A DNA stretch of 64,000 bases from Pomacea canaliculata (Eukaryota; Mollusca; Gastropoda; Architaenioglossa; Ampullariidae): positions 21,892,927 through 21,956,926 of the forward strand of contig NC_037594.1 of NCBI RefSeq assembly GCF_003073045.1, given 5' to 3'. A program made the translations under genes and the position numbers. The notes under the pieces are model-generated. The model made no database searches, was not told where the DNA came from, and worked only from the letters and a program-made list of their open reading frames with translations. Below are positions 26,726-37,779 of the stretch, one piece after another; position 1 is the first letter of the stretch, and every line of letters begins with the position of its first letter.

Positions 26726-29418
26726 ACAGTCTATGAATTGATCTTTTACAGGTATTAACCATAGGTCATTTATTATTAGCATGCATTTCACTATGTACAC
26801 AATAATTATCGCAGATTACAAAAAACCAGAGCCAATTTTGCATTTTGTTTGTCACACTTGTGTTCAGCTGATAAAAATTGATAAGAAATTATTAATTTTA
26901 TTTCAGTAACATGACTTTGGTAAAAATTTGTTGACCAGTGTTATTGTTGATGCATTTGTGGGTATGCACTCGTGGTTGTGGTTGTGGGTAGTAGTACTGT
27001 GTAATTGAGGGTGGCTATTGAATCAAGCTGACTTAAGGAAATAAATACTGCCACATGGCTGATTTGAGACATGAAACCAACTTAAAGGGCAGTACTAGTG
27101 TACGGTGGGAAAGGCATAAGTTGCCTTTTCCCTTGACAATAGTCATCAAGTTCCAAGTGCTGAGTTCTTGAAAGTTATACCACCATGCTCCTTAACAAAG
27201 GCGATACGGGCATAAAGGATATTAAAGTATTCTTTAACCTGTAATCCATATTAAGCATTGTGCTCTTAATGGTGTGTGAATGTGTGCACACAAGTAAGAG
27301 AGAGAATATTTGCCATGTATGTTTGTATCTTGGGTGCTTTATTTTATGATTGCTGTGTACATCCAATGTCTATATATATATTATATGAGGGAAAGAGTCA
27401 CACTTTACACACTTTAGTATGTTCTTTTGCTAAAGCGAACTATATGAGTAACTTTAATGTTTTAAAATAAAGTTCATTTTTATATGAGTCAGTTTATATT
27501 GAAATTTTCTTGTTTCGGTTTAGCAACAATGCGTACATTTTTGATGCCTTTTGATGAAAAATACCTTCATTACCAACGCAGTCCTTTGTAATTTTTAATT
27601 CCAGACTGCTATACTTCTGTTATAAAGCGTCCTGCTGTTGTACTTACCATACACAGACTACATAAGATAATGTGATGCATGTAAAGTATTTTTATATTAT
27701 GCAATCTTATCCATCCTTTTTATGGAGAGTTTGAACTGTTTGTTATGAATATACACCTACCTAATCATGACAAATCCTGGGCAATATATATATTTTTTTT
27801 GTTCCCAGTTTGGGCCACTTTAGAATCCAGAAAATGAAGCTTCTTTGTTGCTATTCTTTCACTGACAGTGATACATAAGCTATAGAAGCAAAATGGTTCA
27901 CCAGTGCTAATGTGCAATTGTTTTGATATAATTCATGCACTTTTATTTGTACCTGCCTGTCAGGTACATTTTGTGTTCCCTAAAGTAGACTTCCTCTGCT
28001 CCTCTTTGCCTTCTCGTTACTTATGAGGGAAATGCTTAAGTTGTTAATACAGGTGCTTTTTCATTATTCTTGCCATTTACTTTGCTTCATTTGTGGTACA
28101 TTATCAACTGTAGTGAATTTCCTTGTTAAGTATAAAATGCATTACATGAAAGTGTTTTAATGTGGTTATAAGTTACAGGGTTATTATTCATGTCATGAGG
28201 GTGCCTTTACAAGTTTTCCATTACATTTTGTGGTATGAGTGTATTTAAATCTGGATGAGTATGTTCAAACGGTGCAAGGTTTATCACTTCTTTTGTCCAC
28301 CTTTGCAAGTACCATCTAACAAGTACTTGTTATTGTATTTTCATATTGAACAAACAGTAAAGACAAATAGCACTATTAGTATCTAAAAGATGTTGATACT
28401 CTGATAGCTATCATCTTACCTTCTTGCTTTAAACCTTGGATCTTCTCCCAAATTTCCCCTTGGTCTTGTGGATGCAGTTGTTATAAGCTGCTGCTCAGAT
28501 TAGCTTCTATCCACTCGAGTAACTATTGTCTCTGTTCTTCTGTGGATCTGATGTGCTGAATTGTTCTTCTGAGGACCCCACAAATTCTGCTTAGCCAGTT
28601 GTGCAAAAACAAGCCTTTAACATCATTTTAGTTTTTAATGGTGTATATTTCTGGTTTTTCTGGGGATATGTTAGTATTATTTTGCAAATGTAATTGATTC
28701 TATAAAATGGACAAAGTTGGCAAAGTTAACTGTTAGTATAACACTTTGAATACATGTTGCGTACATCAATCAGCATTAGTTTCATTCACAATATCATCCT
28801 TGCTATATATAGTAAGAGTCAGTGTTGGTGACTTTAGTACAAAATGTTAAAGTAAGGGCTTTTGTTTCTATTTATATACATGGCTAGCAAGTTTTTTTTT
28901 TCTGGTGAAGCTTGTCAAGTTAAGTGTAGGAGCTGTCTGTATATTTGTGTGTGTGAGAGAGAGAGAGGAAGAGAGAGTCACTGAGATAACATAAAGGCTG
29001 GAAAGAAAATTAAATTGATTACAGATCTGCTTTATTTCAAAGAGAACACTAGTGGAAAGTTGAAGAATTCTTGTGATGATCTTTGAAATGCTAGCAGAAC
29101 CTTCTATGCACATCATTAAACATTGTTCTTAATACCTCGTTTTACCTCATTGTTTAACCACCAAGCACAAAGAACATATGCATTTCGGCAATCGTACTTT
29201 TGAGACCTAATTCAGCATTCAGTTTTGGATGACACTGAGTGTGATTGTGTACTATCACATGACATGATAACTTCTGAGGTTACTGCAGCTTGATATTTGG
29301 TGACTTAATATTTTGGTACATTTTTTCCATATAATGCCATGTGACAAGATAAAAGAAAAGTCAGAATGGTTTTTTAATAGAAGTTTTACAGTAAATGAAT
29401 TATTCATGAAATACTATA
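26726..29418. other. Intergenic DNA without a supported gene
   Basis: AT-rich sequence. Open frames are short and of simple composition. A GT/GA-rich simple tract lies near 28948-28977. No repeat ends, RNA gene or promoter is clear. Confidence 0.5.
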
Positions 29419-29743
29419 CCGTCATGCCTCACTTAACAATGGATAAGTCTTTAGGCCATTGCTGGTTCATCATAGGGTGGACTTATAAAGTAGTAGTTTG
29501 TCATCATTATCAAATATCCATTGTACATAATTATATGTGCTGTACATTTGTATGACCGGCAGCGCAGCAGGCTTGTTTATATCAGCATCATCACAAATGT
29601 AGGAAGAACATCTTGTACTGCACTGCTGTGACAACTACATCAGCAAGGGATAAGAATTGTTCAGCTTCATGGAAATATTTTGGGACCACCGTTGTATATG
29701 CAGTCTGCTGTTGACGGATGCATTGTCATATGATGCATGACTG
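29419..29743 (+). mobile_element. Short non-autonomous pogo/Tigger-like element
   Basis: The element starts CCGTCATGCCTCACTTAAC and ends in GATGCATGACTG. The two ends match as inverted repeats at about 18 of 24 positions and are flanked by TA on both sides, the target site of Tc1/mariner-type elements. At about 325 bases it is too short to encode a transposase, so it is MITE-like. Just inside the right end the text GGGACCACCGTTGTATATGC closely resembles, as I recall it, a subterminal part of Tigger-type elements known from vertebrates. Its ends have diverged, so it is not recent. Confidence 0.6.
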
Positions 29744-29745
29744 TA

Positions 29746-31260
29746 CAATGTTTTAAATACTATTTCGACAGGTAGATTTTTGTTTAAACAATTTTGAAAA
29801 TGTGAAAAAAAATTGATTTTGTTTTAGCTTGGTATTAAAAGTATTAAAATTGTTGTGGGTCTTTAATGAATACGCACATTATTTTAACCACTATTGGTTA
29901 GTGTGCAAGTGTTCAAAGAACTGTTTATCTGGAGTGGCATAATTTATGGAACATGGTGAATACTAATCTGGAAGTTTTGACGTTTGATAATTGCTAGTAA
30001 AGCAGATCAATATAAGTGAATAGCAAATGATTTTTTAAATTTAATATTGTGAATGTTGGCTTTTTACCAGACTGGGAAAATTCTGATGGTTATCTTGCTA
30101 CTTAAAGCAATTTAAAATAAAGATTAATGGTATACTGGTATGTTAAATAATAAGATGGTGACAAAGCGTGTGTGGTTCCTTGTACTCTTCTTGAAAATTT
30201 TTGTGTGAAAATGCCATCCGCTGAAATGCAGCCGATAAATTTTACAGATTGTGGTTCTCAACGTTTCGCCAGTTGCTGGTGTTTTGCGCAGAAATGGCGT
30301 GTGTGTTTGTGTGACCTTTTTACAATCGGGACCATTAACAGTGATTGCTGTCTTGTCATTTTTATTTGCCTCGGTTTGTCAGGGCATTCCGCCCACACAC
30401 GCGCGCGCGCACACATACACACAGTAGCTTAGCTCACGTCAGCGTGCGAAGAAAACGCAAAAGTCTAGACTAGCGGGTAAATATGACTGAGCCAAGGTTA
30501 TCACCCATTTCCAGCTGGTCTTTCTTAATGAATCGTGAACAGGCTTCTTCTCCCCACCCGTCAGCGGTCAACTGAGAGGTATGAGGTATGAGAGATGAGG
30601 GCCACCGTCTAATGACAATAGCCTGGCGTGCACTTTGTGTGGTGTGTGTGTTTGTTTTTGTGTGCGGACGAACTACCTACCACCTGTCCCTGGCTAATTG
30701 CACCGTTTGACAACCTACTGACCGCGCGCGTGTACCTCGGCGCCTTGTGTGTGCGTGCAAGTGAGCTGCAGGTGAACAAAGTCACGTGAAACGCGCGTGC
30801 ATGTTAGGTTTATGGAAGCAGGTTGCGTACCCATGTACCCATGACGTACAGGTGTTGCCATCGTCTGCAGAAGTCATAATTATGAAGGTCTCATTAATGG
30901 ACATCAAGAGTTTACCCACGGGTAAAATTGCCCTAACTTGGGTGGAGAACCCGCTGGGTAAGTTACCCCGACAGGCAAACTTGAGGTGTAAAACACAACT
31001 AAAGATTTGAAAATAGAAAAAGCAACAAAGAAGCTATGGACAGTCAAGTGCATTAATTCTGAGCAAAATGTTCCTCGAGCAAATATTAGATATTTTTTTT
31101 AAAAAAAACTTTCACTTGGAAATAAATGACCAGCGGAGAAACCAAAGGGCATAATGTCGTTTGCAGTAAAGGGCGCTACACTGAGATCATAAAGTCAGCG
31201 AACACTGTCAGGCCGAGCCCTGACCTATTGAATTCTTTTGCAAATTTCAGTTTTTTTCTA
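29746..31260. other. Intergenic DNA with GT/CA-rich patches
   Basis: No supported gene. A CA/CG-rich simple tract lies near 30393-30425 and a GT-rich patch near 30635-30665. From about 30430 to 30960 the sequence has more CpG than its surroundings, which might mark a regulatory region, but no core promoter is evident. Confidence 0.4.
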
Positions 31261-31267
31261 ATGCATA

Positions 31268-31483
31268 ACAGCAATATAATGTATCTGGACAGCCTTAGGC
31301 AATTATTTTGTGCTTTGTGAAAAGAGCGCGTGGTTGACTGTATACACCAACTGCCTCTGGCATAAATTTGATACAAATAATTGTTCACGCTTTTGAACTT
31401 CATTACACTGGTGCCACAGTATAGTTCCTTTTGTAAAAATATTTTTTAGGCCCTTTTACGTGTCTAAACCATCGTCTTTTTAC
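31268..31483 (-). pseudogene. Related minus-strand 3' gene end, copy A
   Basis: On the minus strand, 31483-31403 encodes VKRRWFRHVKGPKKYFYKRN followed by YTVAPV and a stop. The segment at 35.4 kb encodes a matching peptide in the same relative frame with the same stop, and the sequence after the stop also matches in blocks (for example CTTTTCACAAAGCACAAAA on the minus strand). Many differences between the copies fall at third codon positions. No matching upstream exon is clear here, so this may be a terminal exon of a real gene or a relic of a duplication. I do not recognise the protein. Confidence 0.4.
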
Positions 31484-31489
31484 CCTCTG

Positions 31490-34400
31490 ACTTTCTGGTA
31501 GAATCTAAGATGCAAATCTCGTTTCTTTTCCTAACAGTGAAGACAGTGTCAGACAATGAAGTTTTCATTTATTCTTAAAAGTCGATTTAAATTAGCCGAA
31601 GCCGCATTGCCGGGTTTGATGGAGACTGATAACTGTTAAATGCAATTTCTTTAAGGCTTGGACATTGGCACCCATATATGTCAACCTTCCCTAGAACCCA
31701 ATCCCCCTCCTTCCCTTGAGCAGCCGGTGTGCATCTGGGCGTTTTCCGAAGATCCGCCCTGATCCTCTTGTGTTGCTAGCTTTCCTAATATGCAAAATAG
31801 AAGGACACAAGCACGCCGGCTTCACATGACTTCTCTTTTATTCTCGACATTTTAAATTTTTATTGTTACACGTTTATGCTCAAGCTACATGTCATACAGT
31901 TTCTAAACAACCTGTAGCTAAATTACAAATTTGCTTTATCTCTGAAGATCCCCTACTACGCATCCAATGTTTCGCAGCAAGTCAGCCGACCAGGGGCTCG
32001 GGCAAAAAAAGATGCATCACTGATTACAATCGAGTGACCGTTTGAAAACAGCAAAATAGACGAAGCGAGGCAGGAGGGGAGTACATTGGCCACTGCTGCG
32101 ATGATCGTGGGTTTAGCATTGTAGATATAATAGACTGTCCCGGTGTCAGCCTCCCCAGTTCGGGGTCATTAGTCGCTGCTCGGGCAAGCGTGTCCGCTTC
32201 CTGTCCTGGCCGAGTGGATTGGTCTTTTCGTGAAAAGAGTAATAATTTCCCCTCTTTACTCCTGCCAGGCCTTTGAAAGAAGTTCCTATTAAGTGAATAT
32301 TGTCCCCAAGGCCTCGTATTTGTCAACCACCAAGGGCAGGCGACATTGAGAGAAGGTATATTTAGCAACACTGTAAATATAGCTAAATAAATGTGTATAG
32401 CAAAAAGGTTAAGGTTAAAAAAAGTAAATGCTTAAATTACGTGGTTAACATAGTTAACAACAGCATTATTGTGTAAAAGTATGTCGTCTGCAAGATACTG
32501 AAAAAGCTTGATCCGAATTGAGCTGAGTATAGTTCTAGATGGAGGGACGCATCACGCGGAGACACAGGGCGACACGAAAACAATTTTGCAAAGTGTCCGA
32601 CACGTCTGCGATTCTATAAGACAAATGTGGCATTGGAGAAAGTGGGCGGTGATTAGTACTGTTGTAAACTTTCGACAGACGTAGCAGTGCAGCAAGAAGT
32701 ACAAGCTATTTTTTTATTGCAGAGGGAAAATTCACTTGAAAATGTGTGTTATCCGATAGTTTACCGCTTCATATCTCAGATAGAATCACACTGTATCAAT
32801 CATCTGTCACGACCACACGTGCATCGCCAGGTACAATGTTGCCTGGAAAAACATTGGTGACACCTGCACTGAGAAAATGAGGGAGTGAAAGAAGAACAAA
32901 AGAGAGTGGGAGAAGCTGGGTCTATGTAAGAGATAAAATATGAGTTTTGCACCACGCCTCATCATCGGCCATTCACTATAACAACAATATTGCCTATTGA
33001 CCATCGACATTTGAAGTTATGGACGTCTAAAAATACAGTAGGCACCACGAACTTGTATTAATGGACTGCTTGCAGATACCCAGTTAACTACTAGAACGAG
33101 GCTGGTGTGTATAAAGCTTCCGGTTTAGTCACGTTCATGCTTTTGGCTCGCCGAGAACTTTGCATGTCCGTGGTAAGCATTGTACAAACGAGAGAGAGTG
33201 AGAGAAATTATGCTCCTGAAACTTAAAACATCAGGGCGTTTTAAAATAAGCTTGCTTTGAGCACACTGAACAGTAGAAAATAAGCTATTTTTACATTGTA
33301 TAAATTAATGTAACATGATTTCTCAGACACGTCAGCAGGAACCCAGCTCACCATGAGATTATAGCCTTTTCATTGTTGTCATTGTACGCTTTTTGTCATC
33401 ACCATGGCATCTAACTGAAGTTCCATGTCTGCTCAGTCTTTCAAGGTGTCAGAAGTCAGGGAGGCCTTCCCCGACTTCATGAGTACGGAGTTGTAGCCAC
33501 TATCTACAGTTAGTCGTTTTACCAGCTCGGGGAAGGTAACAGGTTGTGTAAACATGGTTTATGAAAACCGAGTCCAGGAGATTGACAAGCTGCCATACCT
33601 GTGAGTTACCTGCTAACTCATGTGCTCGGTGCCTGTTGTTTGGTAGTTTCTGTTTACACGAATATATTTCTGCCTACATGTATGTAGCCCGGGAACATAC
33701 AGCGGGAATTAATAAGAAGATTTAATAACAGGGCTCACCTTTGTGTGGTGCGTCCTGTTACTCTGACTTCAACAAACACTCAGAAATGAACACCAAGCAA
33801 GTTGGATGGGGGTAAAGATCTCCAGATACAGCCATGAAAATATTGCCTCCCAGGGCGGGGTAAAATGAAACGGATGCTGTGTTTAGAGTTCATTATTCTC
33901 GAGCGCTTCCTGATGTCGCGTTTGATAAATCTGAACCCAGCGTCGTGCTGAAGACAGGAAAATATGTCTTTCAAAAGACATAATTGAGATTATTACCATT
34001 TTGTTTAAGTAGAGATGTTGCTGGACCTAGTATTATAGTCCCGGGGAAGGCGTGAAAGCCAGTAGTTATGAAGCAGAGGAAAGTTTACATCTTAGTCAGC
34101 TCTGGCTTGAAATTGGAAACCGCCGCAGACCGAGATTCTGCTGGAGCCAATAAGTGGCTGAAAGAAAGAAAGACAGACAGAGGAAAATAAAGAAAGTCAG
34201 TTGTCCTTCGACTGGACACTCTTGCCTATCGGCCTTCCACCAGCTGAAATGGAAGTATGATGGTCGTGGAGGGTTTCGAACTGTTTTCCAAGAAGATATT
34301 AAACAGTACCGGTGGTGACTTGAACGAGAGAGAGAGAGAAAGGCGGATTTACGGACAGACGAGCACGGGATTACAGGATGGGGGATTTGCAGTTACACAG

Positions 34401-35200
34401 ACGACACACACCATGCAGGGAAATTCAGATCCAGAGAGAAGCTCTTAGAAAGCAACTCTTTTTTCCCCTTCGAGAGAGAGGTTACGACTAGGTGGTTGCT
34501 GTCCTCATGGCGGCCGAACAATCTACATCAGCGTGCACGGTGCACGCACGCTCGCGCTGTCCGTTGCGGGACAATCGCTGTGAGCAGTGGAGTGGTTCAT
34601 CAATATTCCGGCTCGTCATTTGCAGCTGAAGAGATGAATTATGCGAACACCGCTCTGCTACTATAAGCCGAAATGCATCATATCATATCGGCCGTTTCTG
34701 TCCTCCCAGGACACCTTAGTCACAAAAGAATGCTGGCTGTGGGCGCTCTCTTTCCTGCTCATGCGATAAAACTAGATTTCTTATTATGAAGAAGAAACTC
34801 ATTAGAAGACGGGACATGGAGTGGCCTTGCAGGTGACGCAGCCTCATTGTGGCAGCGGGATGAGGAAATGTGCCCCCGCTCCCCCTCCTCTCCTCCACCT
34901 CCCTCCCACGACTTGGCCGCTCTACCTGTTTAACCGATCAAATCCCGTGTTAAGATGGCGTGGTGCCCTCTAGTGTTCCTCTACGACCACGACCGACTCT
35001 GAAGAACAGCTTTCGTTCCTCTCTTCAACGAGCAGCAGAGTCCATCAAGTGCTCCTACACCTCCGCAACAACGGACACAAGTCTTAGTCACAGCTCTGTA
35101 CTTCTTGCAAACCATCCACACAGCAGGTATTTTGGCAAGGTTGTCTTGTAGAACAAGATAAAACCAAATAAAACGAAAAATACAACGTACACTTTCCAAG
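31490..35200. other. Intergenic DNA between the two related gene ends
   Basis: No firmly supported gene. A short frame at 33553-33600 (MVYENRVQEIDKLPY, then a GTGAGT donor) could be an isolated first exon but has no partner that I can see. A 17-base palindrome, GCGTGCAC-G-GTGCACGC, lies at 34531-34547 in a CpG-rich stretch with GGCGGCCG. Purine-rich simple tracts (GA repeats) occur near 34325-34340. Confidence 0.4.
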
Positions 35201-35206
35201 GTTTAG

Positions 35207-35590
35207 CAACGATATAATGCATCTACATAATCTTTAGGCAATTATTTTTGTGCTTTGTGAAAAGAAACCGGGAGTACTGAGTGTGTTGTACCTACCACAC
35301 CAGTGCTTGCTGCAACATCAAAGTCCTCTCGCAGTTCGTTGATAAAAATGATTATTTACACCGTTGGACTTCATTACACAGGTGTGACAGTATAGTTCCT
35401 CTGTGAAGTTTTTCTTTCAGGCCCTGATATATATCTGAACCATCGTCTTGCAATAGCTTTTTGGGTCTCTTTCTCTGTGTCTCGTCCGACCAGTTCCACC
35501 CTACCAGAAATCCGACAGCAAGAACGAGATTGAAAAAAGCTGGTTGATTGTAATAGATTGTACAGCTAATGACTGTCCGTATTTCCATCC
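35207..35590 (-). CDS. Related minus-strand 3' gene end, copy B (candidate terminal exon)
   Basis: On the minus strand a frame ends with RRWFRYISGPERKTSQRNYT followed by VTPV and stop TAA at 35374-35376. It is open back to about 35577, where ATTAG could serve as an acceptor, giving about 67 residues of a basic C-terminal tail. Copy A, 4 kb away, keeps the same frame and stop. The last residues, TVTPV, could be a PDZ-binding end, but that is inference. Upstream exons were not recognised. A longer overlapping frame (stop at 35352) is less conserved between the copies and is probably a shadow. Confidence 0.4.
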
Positions 35591-35723
35591 AAAGTGGTCG
35601 AACAGGGATGACAGGAATGTGCAAATAAAATATAAAAGTTGGTAATGCGACAGCTTTTGGACACAGACACATAGATAACTCGAATGATAAATATGTGTAG
35701 AAAAGGATAAAATGCAGTACTTA

Positions 35724-35729
35724 CTCTCA

Positions 35730-35761
<32 letters not shown>

Positions 35762-35762
35762 T
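35724..35762. repeat. (CT)n(CA)n simple repeat
   Basis: A TC dinucleotide tract passes directly into a CA tract. It lies just upstream, in minus-strand terms, of the candidate terminal exon of copy B. Confidence 0.9.
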
Positions 35763-36716
35763 ATAAAATTTCAGACTAGATGGTCGATCAAGATTATCGG
35801 AAAATAAATAAAGTGGAACTATCGAAGAAACGCCCGGCAGTAGTAATAAGCTGGTATCGGGAAGTTAAAGTGAGGCGATAGGCTAGGCTCTCAGTGTTCG
35901 TTTTTTCAACCATCGATCTCGCCACTGCCTGAATTGCACAGCTGCAGCAGGTAGTGTGTGTGCGCACGCGTGCTTGCGTGCTTGCATGCGTGTGTTCTCT
36001 ACTTGTGTAGCAACATTTTTTTTAATATGAAATAAATGAATGGTCTAAAACGAACAGAATATGCAAGTTTCCGACAGTAACCTGCCGCAGGTGTCAACTC
36101 TACCTCTTATATATATATATCCACCCAAGTATGCACTGCTCTACACTCGTACATAAAGTTTTAGACCTATGTATATATGCAAGTGCGCGCATTTGCATAT
36201 ATCTATGGAAGATTGTACTTATTGTTCATATAAAAACTGGTTCATGAAGGCAGAAGTTGTTAGCTGTAACTTAATAAAGCACGCACGTGTTCTGACAGAG
36301 AGGTTTATGTAAGCGCAGTGCCTCTCGTAGTTAATTTTATGGCTGCTTGGTTTTATTCTCAAGCTGGATGCTGCTGCTGGCATATTGCTGGCCATATTTA
36401 GCATTCATTATCAATTCTAGGATTATTGTTCCTGTACCCTTTCAATGGTTAATTCATTGATAGTAATTTTGTATCATCTGCATGAGCTATATGTATAATT
36501 ATAAACACACATCAGTTTTTGCAATGGCTACAACTTTTGTGTATAGTTATCACAATGGTCATAGAAAGTTATCGACTGAAAATGTAAGAAATTAAAATGT
36601 AGGGGCTTTATAGTAAGTTCCGTGGACCTGAAGTCGCTGAAAATAATTTTGTATCTGGAAAAAACGGTCAGATAACAAGTAAGCATTATTACAGGAACAA
36701 CGTCTACGTCATTCAC

Positions 36717-36717
<1 letters not shown>

Positions 36718-36752
<35 letters not shown>
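36718..36752. repeat. Run of 35 A
   Basis: An unbroken A tract. Such a run can be the tail of a retroposed sequence, but the 200 bases before it do not resemble any known element or cDNA, so its origin is unresolved. Its exact length is unlikely to be reliable. Confidence 0.9.
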
Positions 36753-36755
<3 letters not shown>

Positions 36756-37410
36756 GTAAGGGTTAAAAACTACTAGTTCCTTAAACTAATTAACGATATC
36801 TTTAGTTTGAGACTCGCCTCTCGCAAGGTGAGAAACTTCTAGTCTCAGAAAGCTACTAGAGGCAGCGCGCTCGACTTACGAGGACTACTTGAAGCAGGGA
36901 AGGAAGGAAGGCAGGAGAGCGGAAAGACGAAGAGAACAATGGGAAAGGGCTATGTGGACCGTGGAGGAGATCGATCGACACGGTATTGAAGACAACCAAG
37001 GAGGGGTAACCCAGGTGTCCAAGTGTCAACACTGAGGATGACGATCCTTCTGCTCTGTCACGGTTAGGTAGCGTCGAGTGCTTCGCCCACGTGTCCAACT
37101 ACCGAGTCACTAGAACGACTCTGTGTATGTGTGTGTGTTTTAGCGGGCAAGGTGTATTTTATGTTAACCCTAACAATAATTACTATAATAACAGGAAAAA
37201 CAGTTCTCACTAAATAAATATTGTCATTATAGTCACGTTTATTATAATTTCTGCAGGGGTGAAAGTCTACTTGTAAGCATGCTAATTATATGCATGATAC
37301 ATTTTGTTGTTATCACGTTGTACCCCTTGAAAATCGGATCGAAAGTCTGGAATATTCTTTTTCTCTTGCCTCCATGTTTTCTACCTTTACCCATTATCTC
37401 ACTACCATTT

Positions 37411-37413
37411 CTT

Positions 37414-37448
<35 letters not shown>

Positions 37449-37469
37449 TTTTTTTTTTTTTTTTTTTTT
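37411..37469. repeat. (CT)n followed by 22 T
   Basis: A pyrimidine-only tract: about 37 bases of CT repeat, then a run of T to 37469. The short reading frames that cross it are low-complexity artefacts. Confidence 0.9.
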
Positions 37470-37779
37470 GAAAAAAAGTAAAACCGACACGCGAGAAAAC
37501 ACAGACAAGCATAATCATGTGACTATATATATTTTCTTTTAGTTTTCAACATAATAATCTGATTCTATTATATCATCAAAGAATGACTAAAATTTTGCTG
37601 CTGTATTTATTGATTTGAAAGGATAACAAATCAGACAATCGAAGGCCTTTATTTAGCAAATGATAGAAATAACCTAGAGTTTTAAAAGCGAGTTAAACTT
37701 AGTATAAAGTATATATATATTTGACTCAAACAAGTAACGGACGAATGGGACTTTATCACCAAGTGTCACTTAAAACAGA

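Noticed and set aside
35352-35672. 106-codon minus-strand frame over copy B
   Set aside because: Comparison with the related copy at 31.4 kb shows another frame conserved with a shared stop, so this one is probably a shadow.
37242-37542. Frames on both strands over 37.24-37.54 kb
   Set aside because: They are produced by the CT and T tracts.
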